Positions 1 through 7,525 of a stretch of DNA of 64,000 nt are shown here, piece by piece. A program made the position numbers and the translations under genes. This DNA is from 4572-13 sp964594065 (GTDB lineage: Bacteria > Planctomycetota > Phycisphaerae > Sedimentisphaerales > Anaerohalosphaeraceae). The notes beneath the pieces were generated by a model that saw nothing but the letters and a program-made list of their open reading frames with translations, had not been told where the DNA came from and ran no database searches. The stretch covers positions 1 through 64,000 of the forward strand of contig CAZQKX010000015.1 of assembly GCA_964594065.1 (NCBI GenBank). Direction: 5' to 3'. Within the stretch, counting starts at the first letter, position 1. Each line of letters opens with the position of its first letter.

Positions 1-40
1 AACAATTTTCATTAACAACCATTTGTGAAAAAGGAAATAC

Positions 41-736
41 ATGAACATTCAATGCTTCACGCACGTTCCGTTTGAGAACGCCGCCAATATCGGCTGCTGG
101 GCCGAGGATCGAGCCCATGTGCTGGGATATACGCATCTTTACCGCAATCCCGCACTCCCCTCTTTAAACGCGTTCGACATGCTGGCGATCATGGGAGGGC
201 CGATGAATATTTATGATCACGATGCGTATCCGTGGTTGGTTGTCGAGAAGGCGTTTATCAGGCAGGTAATCGACGCTGGTAAGACAGTCATCGGTGTGTG
301 CCTTGGCAGTCAGCTAATCGCCGATGTACTGGGCGCAAAGGTTATGCCCAACACCCACAAGGAAATCGGCTGGTATCCGGTTACATTGACCGAGGCCGGG
401 GCTGATACATCGGGCTTTTCAGCATTACCAATGCAAATGGATGTTTTTCACTGGCACGGTGACACTTTTTCGCTGCCGGCGGGGTCAATACACCTGGCCT
501 CCAGTCCGGCGTGTGCCAATCAGGCGTTTCTGTACGGCCAAAACGTACTGGGACTGCAGTTTCACATGGAATATTCGCCGGAAAGCATCGAAAAAATGCT
601 GGCCCATTGCGGCGATGAGATCGTCGAAAGCCCCTATATCAGTACTGATAACGCGATTCGCGCCGGGTATGACAAGATCCCGCAGACAAAAGAATGGCTC
701 TACGCCCTGCTGGACGCATTCACGAATTCCGCTTAG
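41..736 (+). CDS. Class I glutamine amidotransferase (GMP synthase-like domain protein)
   Basis: Stand-alone type 1 glutamine amidotransferase of 231 aa, expected to release ammonia from glutamine or to act as a related hydrolase in the cytoplasm. Seen: an oxyanion strand motif GGPMN near residue 52, the nucleophile elbow GVCLGSQ with Cys87, and the His/Glu part of the triad in QFHMEYSPE (His175, Glu177). It resembles the lone GATase proteins annotated as 'GMP synthase-like'; no synthetase domain follows, so the true substrate is unknown. The ATG is preceded by AAAGGAA at a normal distance. It converges on the methyltransferase gene and the two stop codons overlap (TAG on +, TAA on -). The family call is firm, the substrate is not. 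Confidence 0.85.
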   Translation: MNIQCFTHVPFENAANIGCWAEDRAHVLGYTHLYRNPALPSLNAFDMLAIMGGPMNIYDHDAYPWLVVEKAFIRQVIDAGKTVIGVCLGSQLIADVLGAKVMPNTHKEIGWYPVTLTEAGADTSGFSALPMQMDVFHWHGDTFSLPAGSIHLASSPACANQAFLYGQNVLGLQFHMEYSPESIEKMLAHCGDEIVESPYISTDNAIRAGYDKIPQTKEWLYALLDAFTNSA

Positions 737-1680
737 CTCGGCCGCACCTGTTTGACGGCTTCGGCGATATGGGCCGGGCTTGTACCGCAACAACCGCCGA
801 GGATCACCGTCTGGGCGATGTGTTCCGGACTGGTTCCGCAGCAACCTGCCAGTATGCTCGCACCGACATCCCTGATCTCGGCCAGCGCTTTGGCGTAGTC
901 CGCAGGCGAAAGTTTGTACACTGCCTTGTCGCCTTCCAGTTCCGGCCGGCCCGCGTTCGGTTCGGCCAGCAGCAACACATCCGTATCTTTCAAGGCCTGC
1001 GCGTATTCTTCGGCCAGCTTGACATAGCCGGGCATATCCAGTGTGCCGCAGTTAAACCCAAGCGCTGTAACCCCCAACGGTACAAGCTGCTCAACCGCCT
1101 GTGCGGGCGTAACGCCCATCATGGTTCGTGCTTCATCGCCTGCCGGGTCATATGACAACGACGCCAGGATCGGCAGGTCGGCGACTGATTTCGCCGCCTC
1201 GATCGCAATCGTAATCTCCTCCAGCGCGGTCATGGTCTCGATGATAAACGCATCTACGCCGCCGTCGGCTAAGCCCCGGGCCTGATCGGTAAACGTTGTC
1301 TTCAGGTCGTCGGCCTTGACCGCACCCAGCGGTTCGATAAAATCGCCGCACGGGCCGATATCGCCGAGCACATAGATATCCTCGCCCGCGGCCGCACGCG
1401 CCAGCTTGGCGGCGGCCAGGTTGATCTCGTACACCTTGTCGCCGTGGCCGTGCCGGGCAAGGATAACGCCGTTAGCGCCAAACGTATTGGTAATGATCGC
1501 ATCGACACCGGCATCGATATATTTTTGATGCACAGTGGTGACGATCTTGGGCGATTCGATATTCAGGTAATCGTTACAGCAGCCGATGGGCGCTCCTGCG
1601 GCGGTCAACTGCGTCCCCATTGCACCGTCCGCAAAGAAAACCCCCTGCGTTAATCGTTCTTTAATCGCGATCCGTGTCAT
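733..1680 (-). CDS. Homocysteine S-methyltransferase family protein with duplicated zinc motif
   Basis: Zinc-dependent homocysteine methyltransferase domain protein (pfam S-methyl_trans/MetH N-domain type), 315 aa from the chosen start. Such enzymes move a methyl group to homocysteine, as in methionine synthesis or S-methylmethionine recycling. Seen: FADGAMGTQL at the N-terminus, GFNCGTLD giving the first zinc Cys, and a C-terminal GCCGTSP motif giving the Cys pair. Unusually the GCCGTSPxHIA segment occurs twice, 17 residues apart, at the very C-terminus. The start ATG at 1680 has a GAGGAG Shine-Dalgarno directly upstream; an upstream in-frame ATG at 1728 lies inside the lipoprotein gene and lacks one. 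It follows the lipoprotein gene by 13 nt and is probably cotranscribed. Confidence 0.85.
   Translation of the reverse strand: MTRIAIKERLTQGVFFADGAMGTQLTAAGAPIGCCNDYLNIESPKIVTTVHQKYIDAGVDAIITNTFGANGVILARHGHGDKVYEINLAAAKLARAAAGEDIYVLGDIGPCGDFIEPLGAVKADDLKTTFTDQARGLADGGVDAFIIETMTALEEITIAIEAAKSVADLPILASLSYDPAGDEARTMMGVTPAQAVEQLVPLGVTALGFNCGTLDMPGYVKLAEEYAQALKDTDVLLLAEPNAGRPELEGDKAVYKLSPADYAKALAEIRDVGASILAGCCGTSPEHIAQTVILGGCCGTSPAHIAEAVKQVRPS
754..846 (-). repeat. Tandem duplication of the zinc-motif segment in the methyltransferase gene
   Basis: Two units encoding GCCGTSPxHIAxxV lie 51 nt apart (805-846 and 754-795). The protein is almost identical but nearly every synonymous position differs (for example TGC-TGC-GGA-ACC-AGT against TGT-TGC-GGT-ACA-AGC). 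This points to an old duplication kept by selection, or copying from a diverged paralogue, rather than a recent slippage. Confidence 0.8.
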
Positions 1681-1693
1681 AATCTCCTCGTGG

Positions 1694-2539
1694 CTAATCG
1701 TTCTCAAGCTCAAACTCACACTGTTCATCTAACCGATACACGTCCTTATACCCATTCGGCGAGGGGCGGGCAAATACTTTTTTTCGCTGCGCCTCGGTCG
1801 GCGTATACGGGGCCAGCTGTTTGATCCGGATGTCCAGCGAATAATCTTCGATCCCCATCTCGTCGAAGTTGGCGATATGGATCAGCTTCGGTACGCTGAT
1901 GCCGTGTCGGCCCGTGGCATAGTCCGACAAATCGACAGCGACCTTCATCGTCTGCTGATCGTCGTAGTACTCGATGCGTTCGATGCGATAATCGCAGGCA
2001 TTGACGATCACGCGTTTTTTCCGTTTGTTGTCTTCAAACAGGTCCAGGATGTCGTTGTTTTCGCGATGCAGCAGTGTCCAATCCGTCGTGACATCGACGA
2101 TGCCCAGTGCTTCGGCGACATTGTCCGGGTTAACCAGCAACATGCTCCGGCAGTTTTCGGCCTGCTGTTTGGTGCCCCACCAATAGCTGTCCATCTCGGG
2201 CTTGACGAGCATCCAGAACTCGGTTTCGTTGGCCCCGAAGCTGACGGCACCGAACTTGTTGCCGGCAAACAGGATCTTGTCCTGCGGCAGGAAGTACAGC
2301 ACGCCGGGAACGTTTTCTTTCTTGTCTTTGCCGTCGGGCGTCGGCAGCGAGATCACGCAGTCGGCGGTCGCCCGGAACGGCTGGACGTTTTGCTTTTGAA
2401 GCTGCAAAAGGCGGACTGACTCGACGATGTTGGGCTTGCCGGGGCAGTCGAGAATATCCGTCGTATCGGTCGGCGGAGCCGGACAGCCGGACAAAAATAA
2501 CAATATCGTAATCAGACTGATAAATGGGATGTATTTCAT
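1694..2539 (-). CDS. Outer-membrane-type lipoprotein, LolA/DUF4292-like candidate
   Basis: Predicted lipoprotein of 281 aa. The N-terminus is a hydrophobic signal ending in the lipobox LSGC at about residue 19, followed by a Pro/Thr linker. The body has alternating beta-rich stretches (for example FRATADCVISL, GVLYFLPQDKILFAG, WMLVKPEMDSYWWG) that resemble the LolA/LolB-like fold of lipoprotein carrier proteins and DUF4292; this is inference from general pattern only. The start ATG has GGGAG a few bases upstream. It lies immediately upstream of the methyltransferase gene on the same strand, but no functional link is evident. Location would be the inner or outer membrane; the +2 residue is Pro. 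Confidence 0.65.
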   Translation of the reverse strand: MKYIPFISLITILLFLSGCPAPPTDTTDILDCPGKPNIVESVRLLQLQKQNVQPFRATADCVISLPTPDGKDKKENVPGVLYFLPQDKILFAGNKFGAVSFGANETEFWMLVKPEMDSYWWGTKQQAENCRSMLLVNPDNVAEALGIVDVTTDWTLLHRENNDILDLFEDNKRKKRVIVNACDYRIERIEYYDDQQTMKVAVDLSDYATGRHGISVPKLIHIANFDEMGIEDYSLDIRIKQLAPYTPTEAQRKKVFARPSPNGYKDVYRLDEQCEFELEND

Positions 2540-2626
2540 GAAAACTCCCGGATAAATTCGTCTTGTTTTAAGCCATCATAATAGTTGACGCGGAAACTGT
2601 CCAATTATTTCAGGAAATCAGGCCTG

Positions 2627-2656
2627 AGGCTTGGGACTTGAGACTTGAGACTTGAG
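2627..2656. repeat. Heptamer tandem array, AGACTTG type
   Basis: Four consecutive 7-bp units (AGGCTTG, GGACTTG, AGACTTG, AGACTTG) plus AG. It belongs to the same class of 7-8 bp arrays found elsewhere in the window, although the unit sequence differs. Confidence 0.75.
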
Positions 2657-2665
2657 CCCATCTTT

Positions 2666-2716
2666 CCGGAAGCTCACGCCCTGCGGCTATTGTATTGTCG
2701 GCCCTGGCGGGCCTTA
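2666..2716. repeat. Dispersed hairpin repeat, copy 1
   Basis: Alignable with 36741-36788: both read CCGGA, a short arm, CGGCTA, an AT-rich link, then a GGCCC/GGGCC mini-hairpin followed by TTA. Copy 1 has the GGCCC-TGGC-GGGCC hairpin. Two copies in 64 kb suggest a REP-like family present many times in the genome. Confidence 0.6.
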
Positions 2717-2854
2717 AGAAATCGCCTGTCTCTGCGTCTAAAAACAGACAAAACTGGTGGGCACGTCTCACCCTACTGACAGCGTCTAAAAAGGTCGTAT
2801 ATTTAAAATAACTCCGAAAAATAACAAAATTTTCGTTGAATATTAATATAACTA

Positions 2855-2884
2855 TTGGCGATAGTTTAATAAAGATGGTATAAT
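2855..2884 (+). promoter_or_regulatory. Possible sigma70-type promoter upstream of the Fic gene
   Basis: TTGGCG, 18-nt spacer, perfect TATAAT at 2879-2884. It would give a leader of about 155 nt before the Fic start. The region is very AT-rich, so a chance match is possible. Confidence 0.35.
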
Positions 2885-3046
2885 TAAAATATGATGCGTA
2901 TTAGCGATCCTTGGTTTGTGCTTCAAAAGCCTTAATTTAATAAGTTGTGTAAAATTAAAATAACGGCCGTTTTAAATATCATGTAATATATTAAAACATT
3001 GTGCTAATCAAAAAACCGCAGAAAGTTAAAGAATAAGGCAACGCGA

Positions 3047-4222
3047 ATGGGCAAAGAAAAAATGTTCCCAAGCAATAGAACTGGCGATTTCGTCCCCCAA
3101 CCAGCTGGTTATAGGACTTTTGTTCCCAAACCCTTGCCGCCGGAACCTCCAATTTATATGGATGAGGAAATGATACACGTGCTCTCATTGGCTGATAGAG
3201 CAATAGGCAGGTTAGACGCTTCGACCGATAACCTTCCTGATCCCAAATTCTTTGTGTATGCTTATGTAATCCGCGAAGCAACGCTTTCCAGTCAGATTGA
3301 GGGCACTCAAGCCACTGTCGATGATGTTTTTGAGATACAGGTTGAGGCATCATCTGCTCAGAAACCATCTGATGTGGACGAAATCTTCAATTACGTAGAA
3401 GCCATGAATTATGGCCTTGATACATTTAAAAAAGGTGGTTTACCATTGTGCCTGCGACTCATTCGAGAAATTCATCAAAAGCTGCTGCAAGGGGTGCGTG
3501 GTGAAAAAAGAGAACCCGGCCAATTTAGAAGAGATCAAAACTGGATAGGTCCCAAGGGATGTTCAATAGAAACAGCCACCTTTGTTCCGCCACCGGTTAA
3601 CATCATGAGCGATCGCTTAGATAATTTGGAGAAATTTCTACATTACCAGGATCGGATCCCGCCGTTGGTAAAAGCGGCTTTAATACACGCTCAGTTTGAA
3701 ACGATCCATCCGTTTCGGGATGGAAATGGTCGAATCGGTCGACTTTTGATCACACTGTTCCTTTGTCAGCAGAATATTCTGAGGCAGCCGCTATTATATC
3801 TTTCACACTATTTCAAAAATAATCATCGTCTTTACTACGAAAACCTACAAGCGATTCGAGAGGAAGGTGACTGGGAAGGATGGATAAAGTTTTTTCTGAA
3901 TGGGGTATACAGTGTTGGACAAGCAGCCGCTAAAACCGCTCGAAATATTATCGCACTTCGAGAAAGCGATAGAACACTCATTCAATCGAAACTGGGAGGA
4001 ACAAGCCATAATGCTCTAGTGCTGCTTGATAACCTGTACGGCTTGCCCTTAGTCTCTGCCAATAAAGTCAGCAAATCACTTGATGTAACACCTGCTACGG
4101 CAAATAATTTAATAAAAAAACTTATGGATATCGGTATCCTGATTGAAACAAGCAAGAGAAGAAGAAACAGAACATTTAGATATCAAAAATATTGGGACAT
4201 CATGTACACTAACGATCAATAG
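3047..4222 (+). CDS. Fic family protein (AMP transferase type) with inhibitory motif and C-terminal winged helix
   Basis: 391-aa Fic/DOC protein. The active-site motif HPFRDGNGRIGR lies at about residues 221-232 and matches HxFx(D/E)GNGRxxR, so the catalytic His and the ATP-phosphate-binding loop are intact; family members usually transfer AMP to a target hydroxyl. Upstream, SSQIEG at residues 81-86 fits the inhibitory helix signature (S/T)xxxE(G/N), meaning autoinhibition is encoded in cis (class II type). The last ~70 residues (ANKVSKSLDVTPATANNLIKKL) look like a winged helix, suggesting DNA binding and self-regulation. No antitoxin gene is adjacent. It sits in an AT-rich patch with repeats, so recent acquisition is likely. 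Confidence 0.9.
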   Translation: MGKEKMFPSNRTGDFVPQPAGYRTFVPKPLPPEPPIYMDEEMIHVLSLADRAIGRLDASTDNLPDPKFFVYAYVIREATLSSQIEGTQATVDDVFEIQVEASSAQKPSDVDEIFNYVEAMNYGLDTFKKGGLPLCLRLIREIHQKLLQGVRGEKREPGQFRRDQNWIGPKGCSIETATFVPPPVNIMSDRLDNLEKFLHYQDRIPPLVKAALIHAQFETIHPFRDGNGRIGRLLITLFLCQQNILRQPLLYLSHYFKNNHRLYYENLQAIREEGDWEGWIKFFLNGVYSVGQAAAKTARNIIALRESDRTLIQSKLGGTSHNALVLLDNLYGLPLVSANKVSKSLDVTPATANNLIKKLMDIGILIETSKRRRNRTFRYQKYWDIMYTNDQ

Positions 4223-4255
4223 TACTATTTATTAATAATAGAGCGAGAAGAATTT

Positions 4256-4345
4256 ATGAAAACATTGGTGATCAATGGGGGCAGTTCCTCGATCAAATAT
4301 CAGTTGTTTTCCATACCGGGGTGGTATAAACCTGAGAAAGAGTGA
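4256..4345 (+). pseudogene. Relic of the acetate kinase 5' end (29 codons)
   Basis: An open frame of 29 codons beginning MKTLVINGGSSSIKYQLF, plainly homologous to the AckA N-terminus starting at 5246 (MKILVINAGSSSIKYQLF). Similarity holds for about 23 codons, including an exactly identical run of 27 nt, then stops and the frame ends in TGA at 4343-4345. The stop lies 3 nt before the ATG of the pseudopilin gene, and GAGAAG lies ahead of its own ATG. It may be a dead fragment left by duplication, or may now act as a translated leader coupled to the pseudopilin gene. Confidence 0.85.
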
Positions 4346-4348
4346 TAG

Positions 4349-5098
4349 ATGTTAAGGCGAAAAGGCTTTACGCTGATCGAATTATTGGTGGTGATCGCAA
4401 TCATCGCCCTTCTTCTGTCGATCCTGCTTCCGGCCCTGAGCAAGGTCAAAGAAAGAGCCAAACAAATCGTCTGCAAGGCCAATCTCAAGAGTGTCGGCAT
4501 CGCGGTCCTGCTTTATCTGGATGATCATGACGGCAAGACCTATCCTGATCATGGAAACCGGTACGAGTGGTTTGACCCTGCCACCGGTGATGAACTTGAT
4601 CCGGATGCACCCGACGCTTACTGGGGACTGGCTTACAAAGACTATGCGGAAGACCCGAGGGTATTCGGATGTCCGACGTTTACGGCATTGAAGGAGCATT
4701 TCTATGATACCGGACCGGGAACCGTTCAGGGGGGATTTGGTATCAACCGGCATTTCGAGGATATGAAAGTCAGTTCGGTTAAGACACCGTCGCGGTTCAT
4801 TATTACCCAGGACCATGTCGAACCACACCCGGAAGAAGATGACCTGTTCTATATCCACACGGGAACATACAACCTTCAGGCTTATCGTAACGGCAATCGG
4901 AGCGAGTATTACTGGATGATCTTTCGTCACAGCAAAAAATCCCGAGCTCTCGATGATCCCGGCGACCCGGTAAGAAGAGCCAACATCCTGTCCAATCCAA
5001 ACGGCCAGTCGAACACGGTCTGGCTGGACGGGGCTGTGTCGGCAATGGACGAAACGACAGGCGAAAATGTGCGCAAGTCCTGGTACACGGTAGAGTGA
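4349..5098 (+). CDS. Solitary prepilin-type pseudopilin (type II secretion-like)
   Basis: 249-aa protein starting with the class III signal MLRRKGFTLIELLVVIAIIALL, cut by prepilin peptidase after Gly6, with Glu5 of the mature chain present. A long amphipathic helix (PALSKVKERAKQIVCKANL) and a globular C-terminal domain follow, ending with VWLDGAVSAMD, which is similar to the H-X9-DG endings common in planctomycete families. It is not part of the gsp operon and lies alone between the ackA relic and intact ackA. A role as a minor pilin or a substrate-specific surface protein is possible but unproven. Its translation may be coupled to the relic frame that ends 3 nt upstream. Confidence 0.85.
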   Translation: MLRRKGFTLIELLVVIAIIALLLSILLPALSKVKERAKQIVCKANLKSVGIAVLLYLDDHDGKTYPDHGNRYEWFDPATGDELDPDAPDAYWGLAYKDYAEDPRVFGCPTFTALKEHFYDTGPGTVQGGFGINRHFEDMKVSSVKTPSRFIITQDHVEPHPEEDDLFYIHTGTYNLQAYRNGNRSEYYWMIFRHSKKSRALDDPGDPVRRANILSNPNGQSNTVWLDGAVSAMDETTGENVRKSWYTVE

Positions 5099-5150
5099 AA
5101 TTGATCTTTTTTGTTGGTGGTTGACGGGAAGTGGGCTTTGGGGGATAATC

Positions 5151-5240
5151 GAGAATACAAGTATATAAGTATATAAGTATGTAAGTATGTAAGTATGTAG
5201 GTATGTAGGTATACAAGGACGCAAGAATACAGGAATACAG
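5151..5240. repeat. Octamer tandem array upstream of ackA
   Basis: Eleven consecutive 8-bp units (GAGAATAC, AAGTATAT twice, AAGTATGT three times, AGGTATGT, AGGTATAC, AAGGACGC, AAGAATAC, AGGAATAC) ending 5 nt before the ackA start codon. The last units are shared with the array after rnfA at 35570. The array occupies the place where the ackA ribosome-binding site should be; only AGGA within a unit resembles one. Confidence 0.85.
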
Positions 5241-5245
5241 CGATT

Positions 5246-6445
5246 ATGAAAATATTGGTGATTAACGCGGGGAGTTCCTCGATCAAATATCAGTTGTTTG
5301 ATATGCCGGGGCGGGATATTCTGGCCAAGGGCATGGTTGAACGCATCGGCGCACCGGAGGCCCAGCTGGTCCACAGCACATCCGGGCCCAAACACGTCGC
5401 CCAGGTCAACGCACCGGACCACGACGCGGGGATGGATGTCATCCTTGAGACGCTGACCGACAGCACTCTCGGCGCGGTTGCCGACATCAGTGAGATCGGC
5501 GCCGTCGGGCATCGGGTCGTTCACGGCGGCGAGGAGTTTACCGGTTCGGTTGTCATCGATGCCGGGGTGTTGGAAAGCATCGAAAAATACGCCGACCTTG
5601 CCCCGCTGCACAATCCTCCTAACCTGACGGGCATCCGTGCGGCGATGCATTCGCTGGGCGAAGCGGTGCAGGTGGCCTGTTTCGATACGGCGTTTCATAC
5701 AACGATCCCGCAGACGGCATACCTGTACGCCCTGCCGTATGAGATCTATGAAAAATACCGCATCCGCCGGTACGGCTTCCATGGTACCAGCCACCGGTTC
5801 GTCGCGCGGCGATGCGCCAGGCTGATGGGGCTTGACAAGACCGAGGCCAATATTATTACGTGCCATCTGGGTAACGGCTGCTCGATGGCGGCGGTGGCCG
5901 AAGGCAACTGCATTGATACGTCGATGGGCCTGACGCCGCTGGAGGGGCTGGTCATGGGCACACGCTGCGGCGATATCGACCCGGCAATCCTGTTTCAACT
6001 GGGCGATAAGGGCTACAGCGTCGATGAGCTGAACGACATGTGCAACAAGCAAAGCGGCCTCTTGGGAATCTCGGGTATCTCCAACGATATGCGGAACCTG
6101 GGCGAGCGCGTCGCCGAGGGCAACGAGCGGGCAAAGCTGGCGGTCGATATCTTTTGCTACCGCATCACAAAATACATCGGCACCTATACCGCTGTGCTGG
6201 GCCGGGTGGATGCGGTGGTCTTTACCGGGGGCATTGGTGAAAACAATCCGCAACTGAGGGCACAGATATGCGCGGGACAATCGCAGATCGGTATCGATAT
6301 CGATGCGGGGCGAAACGAAGCGAATGAATCGAGCGACCGGCTCATCAGCACCGATGCCAGCCGGGTGAAAGTATACGTCATACCGACCGATGAAGAGGCC
6401 GCCATCGCAGGAGACACCTATGAACTGGCAACAGCTAATTCATAA
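5246..6445 (+). CDS. ackA: Acetate kinase
   Basis: Acetate kinase, 399 aa, the usual family length. It converts acetyl phosphate and ADP to acetate and ATP (reversible), the ATP-yielding step of acetate fermentation. Seen: N-terminal phosphate-loop-like VINAGSSSIKYQLFD, the HRVVHGG segment, HNPPNL, the FDTAFH motif, YGFHGTSH, HLGNGCS, and the C-terminal VVFTGGIGENN of the ASKHA fold. No phosphotransacetylase gene is in the window. The 5' end is partly duplicated 990 bp upstream, with a pseudopilin gene and an octamer array lying between. Expression signals are therefore probably rearranged: the array lies directly before the start codon. Confidence 0.97.
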   Translation: MKILVINAGSSSIKYQLFDMPGRDILAKGMVERIGAPEAQLVHSTSGPKHVAQVNAPDHDAGMDVILETLTDSTLGAVADISEIGAVGHRVVHGGEEFTGSVVIDAGVLESIEKYADLAPLHNPPNLTGIRAAMHSLGEAVQVACFDTAFHTTIPQTAYLYALPYEIYEKYRIRRYGFHGTSHRFVARRCARLMGLDKTEANIITCHLGNGCSMAAVAEGNCIDTSMGLTPLEGLVMGTRCGDIDPAILFQLGDKGYSVDELNDMCNKQSGLLGISGISNDMRNLGERVAEGNERAKLAVDIFCYRITKYIGTYTAVLGRVDAVVFTGGIGENNPQLRAQICAGQSQIGIDIDAGRNEANESSDRLISTDASRVKVYVIPTDEEAAIAGDTYELATANS

Positions 6446-6500
6446 AATCCAATAGCCAAGAGGCTGAATTCCAATATTGGAGTTTGGGATTTAGAAATTT

Positions 6501-7316
6501 TTACAGCGAACGCTGTAAGATGATTCCGCAGTTTCGCCATTGCTGTGCGAACCGGGCACGCGGGATACGGACCAGCCCTGCCATCGGGTCAGCAACGGTA
6601 ACCGTGTGGTCGTTATAGCCCATGATCGCGACACAGTGGTCAGTCAGCACGGCATCCCGGACCACGACCAGCGCGATGCTGTCGGCGGGAATCGCTTCCA
6701 GTGAACCCAAGTGACGGAACGAACATTCCAGACCCTGCGATGTGTAATTGTCTTTGAGAGTTCGGTAGAGATTCCATGGTGAGGTGCCGATGACCGGTGA
6801 GGTTCGAGCTCCGACGGCCAGTGCCCCTTCGGCGGCATCGAATCCGAAATACTCCAGCGCAGTAACCGCCGCGGCAGGACCGCAGGTAAACGACTGACTC
6901 TGGCGGCAGACACCATTGAGATCCAGCCGGGTAGGAATCATGGACAGGTCTTCTTGTGCCAATGCCGGGCCCATAAACGGCAGGGTTATCAGAATGGTAA
7001 TAAAGACGCTCATGATCAGGCAGGTGGCAAATCGCGAAATGACACTGTGGAGTTGAGACAGCGGCGCTGTCAGGCCGAGGCTGACCGAGAAAGCCAGCAG
7101 TACAAAACGAAACCGACCGGCGGAAATAGGACACAATGGCGGACACCAACGCCACAAGATACTTTGACGTGAGATGAAAATGAGAATGATGATCGCAAAT
7201 GATAGTGCCATCGCCCCAATGCGCCAGCCGGCGGAACGATGGGAAGCCCAGCGACCTATGAACAGACCGGTGACGGCGACCAGTAGAATTCCGATTGTTT
7301 CAATCCAAAGACTCAT
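6501..7316 (-). CDS. Membrane-anchored C39-like cysteine peptidase
   Basis: 271-aa protein. The N-terminal ~135 residues hold about four hydrophobic segments; the C-terminal domain is a papain-like C39 peptidase: the oxyanion Gln and nucleophile in QSQSFTCGPAAAVTALEYFG, the catalytic His in LTDHCVAIMGYND and the Asp in VTVADPMAG. C39 domains usually cut double-glycine leaders of peptides exported by ABC transporters, but here there is no ABC domain and no transporter next door, so it may process other exported proteins. The start at 7316 has a purine-rich GAGGAAGAGAGAG upstream; in-frame ATGs up to 7373 are less well placed. Domain placed outside or inside the cell cannot be told. Confidence 0.75.
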   Translation of the reverse strand: MSLWIETIGILLVAVTGLFIGRWASHRSAGWRIGAMALSFAIIILIFISRQSILWRWCPPLCPISAGRFRFVLLAFSVSLGLTAPLSQLHSVISRFATCLIMSVFITILITLPFMGPALAQEDLSMIPTRLDLNGVCRQSQSFTCGPAAAVTALEYFGFDAAEGALAVGARTSPVIGTSPWNLYRTLKDNYTSQGLECSFRHLGSLEAIPADSIALVVVRDAVLTDHCVAIMGYNDHTVTVADPMAGLVRIPRARFAQQWRNCGIILQRSL

Positions 7317-7525
7317 TCTCTCTCTTCCTCTTGACCGATGCATCAAAGCCTTTCGGCACCGGCTTTTCATCACTTCTCTAAATTCATCATACCATAATCG
7401 CCCACCTGTCAGAAGAGACTATTGGTAGGTTCTGTGTAAAAAAGAGAATTTTTGTCGCAAGGCCCACTGCCCCATTAAATAACGCGCATTTTATAAGACG
7501 TATCAGTGAAAATACGGATGATTTT

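Larger units (their letters stand above)
2540..3046. other. AT-rich intergenic region upstream of the Fic gene
   Basis: About 500 bp without a convincing gene. It holds a 7-bp tandem array (2627-2656), one copy of a dispersed hairpin repeat (2666-2716), a further short segment resembling a dispersed GTAGGGTG/CCCACC-type repeat around 2753-2776 on the minus strand, and an AT-rich stretch with a possible promoter (2855-2884). The composition is much richer in A+T than the flanking genes from about 2790 onward, which fits an accessory insertion. Confidence 0.6.

Noticed and set aside
5151..5240. Possible CRISPR array
   Set aside because: Units are 8 bp with no spacers; it is a simple tandem repeat. 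The same holds for the other arrays.
4382..6280. A 632-codon open frame on the minus strand opposite the pseudopilin and ackA
   Set aside because: It runs antisense through two well-supported genes and through the octamer array (giving YLHTYI-type repeats). It arises from codon bias of ackA; no ribosome-binding site or recognisable domain.
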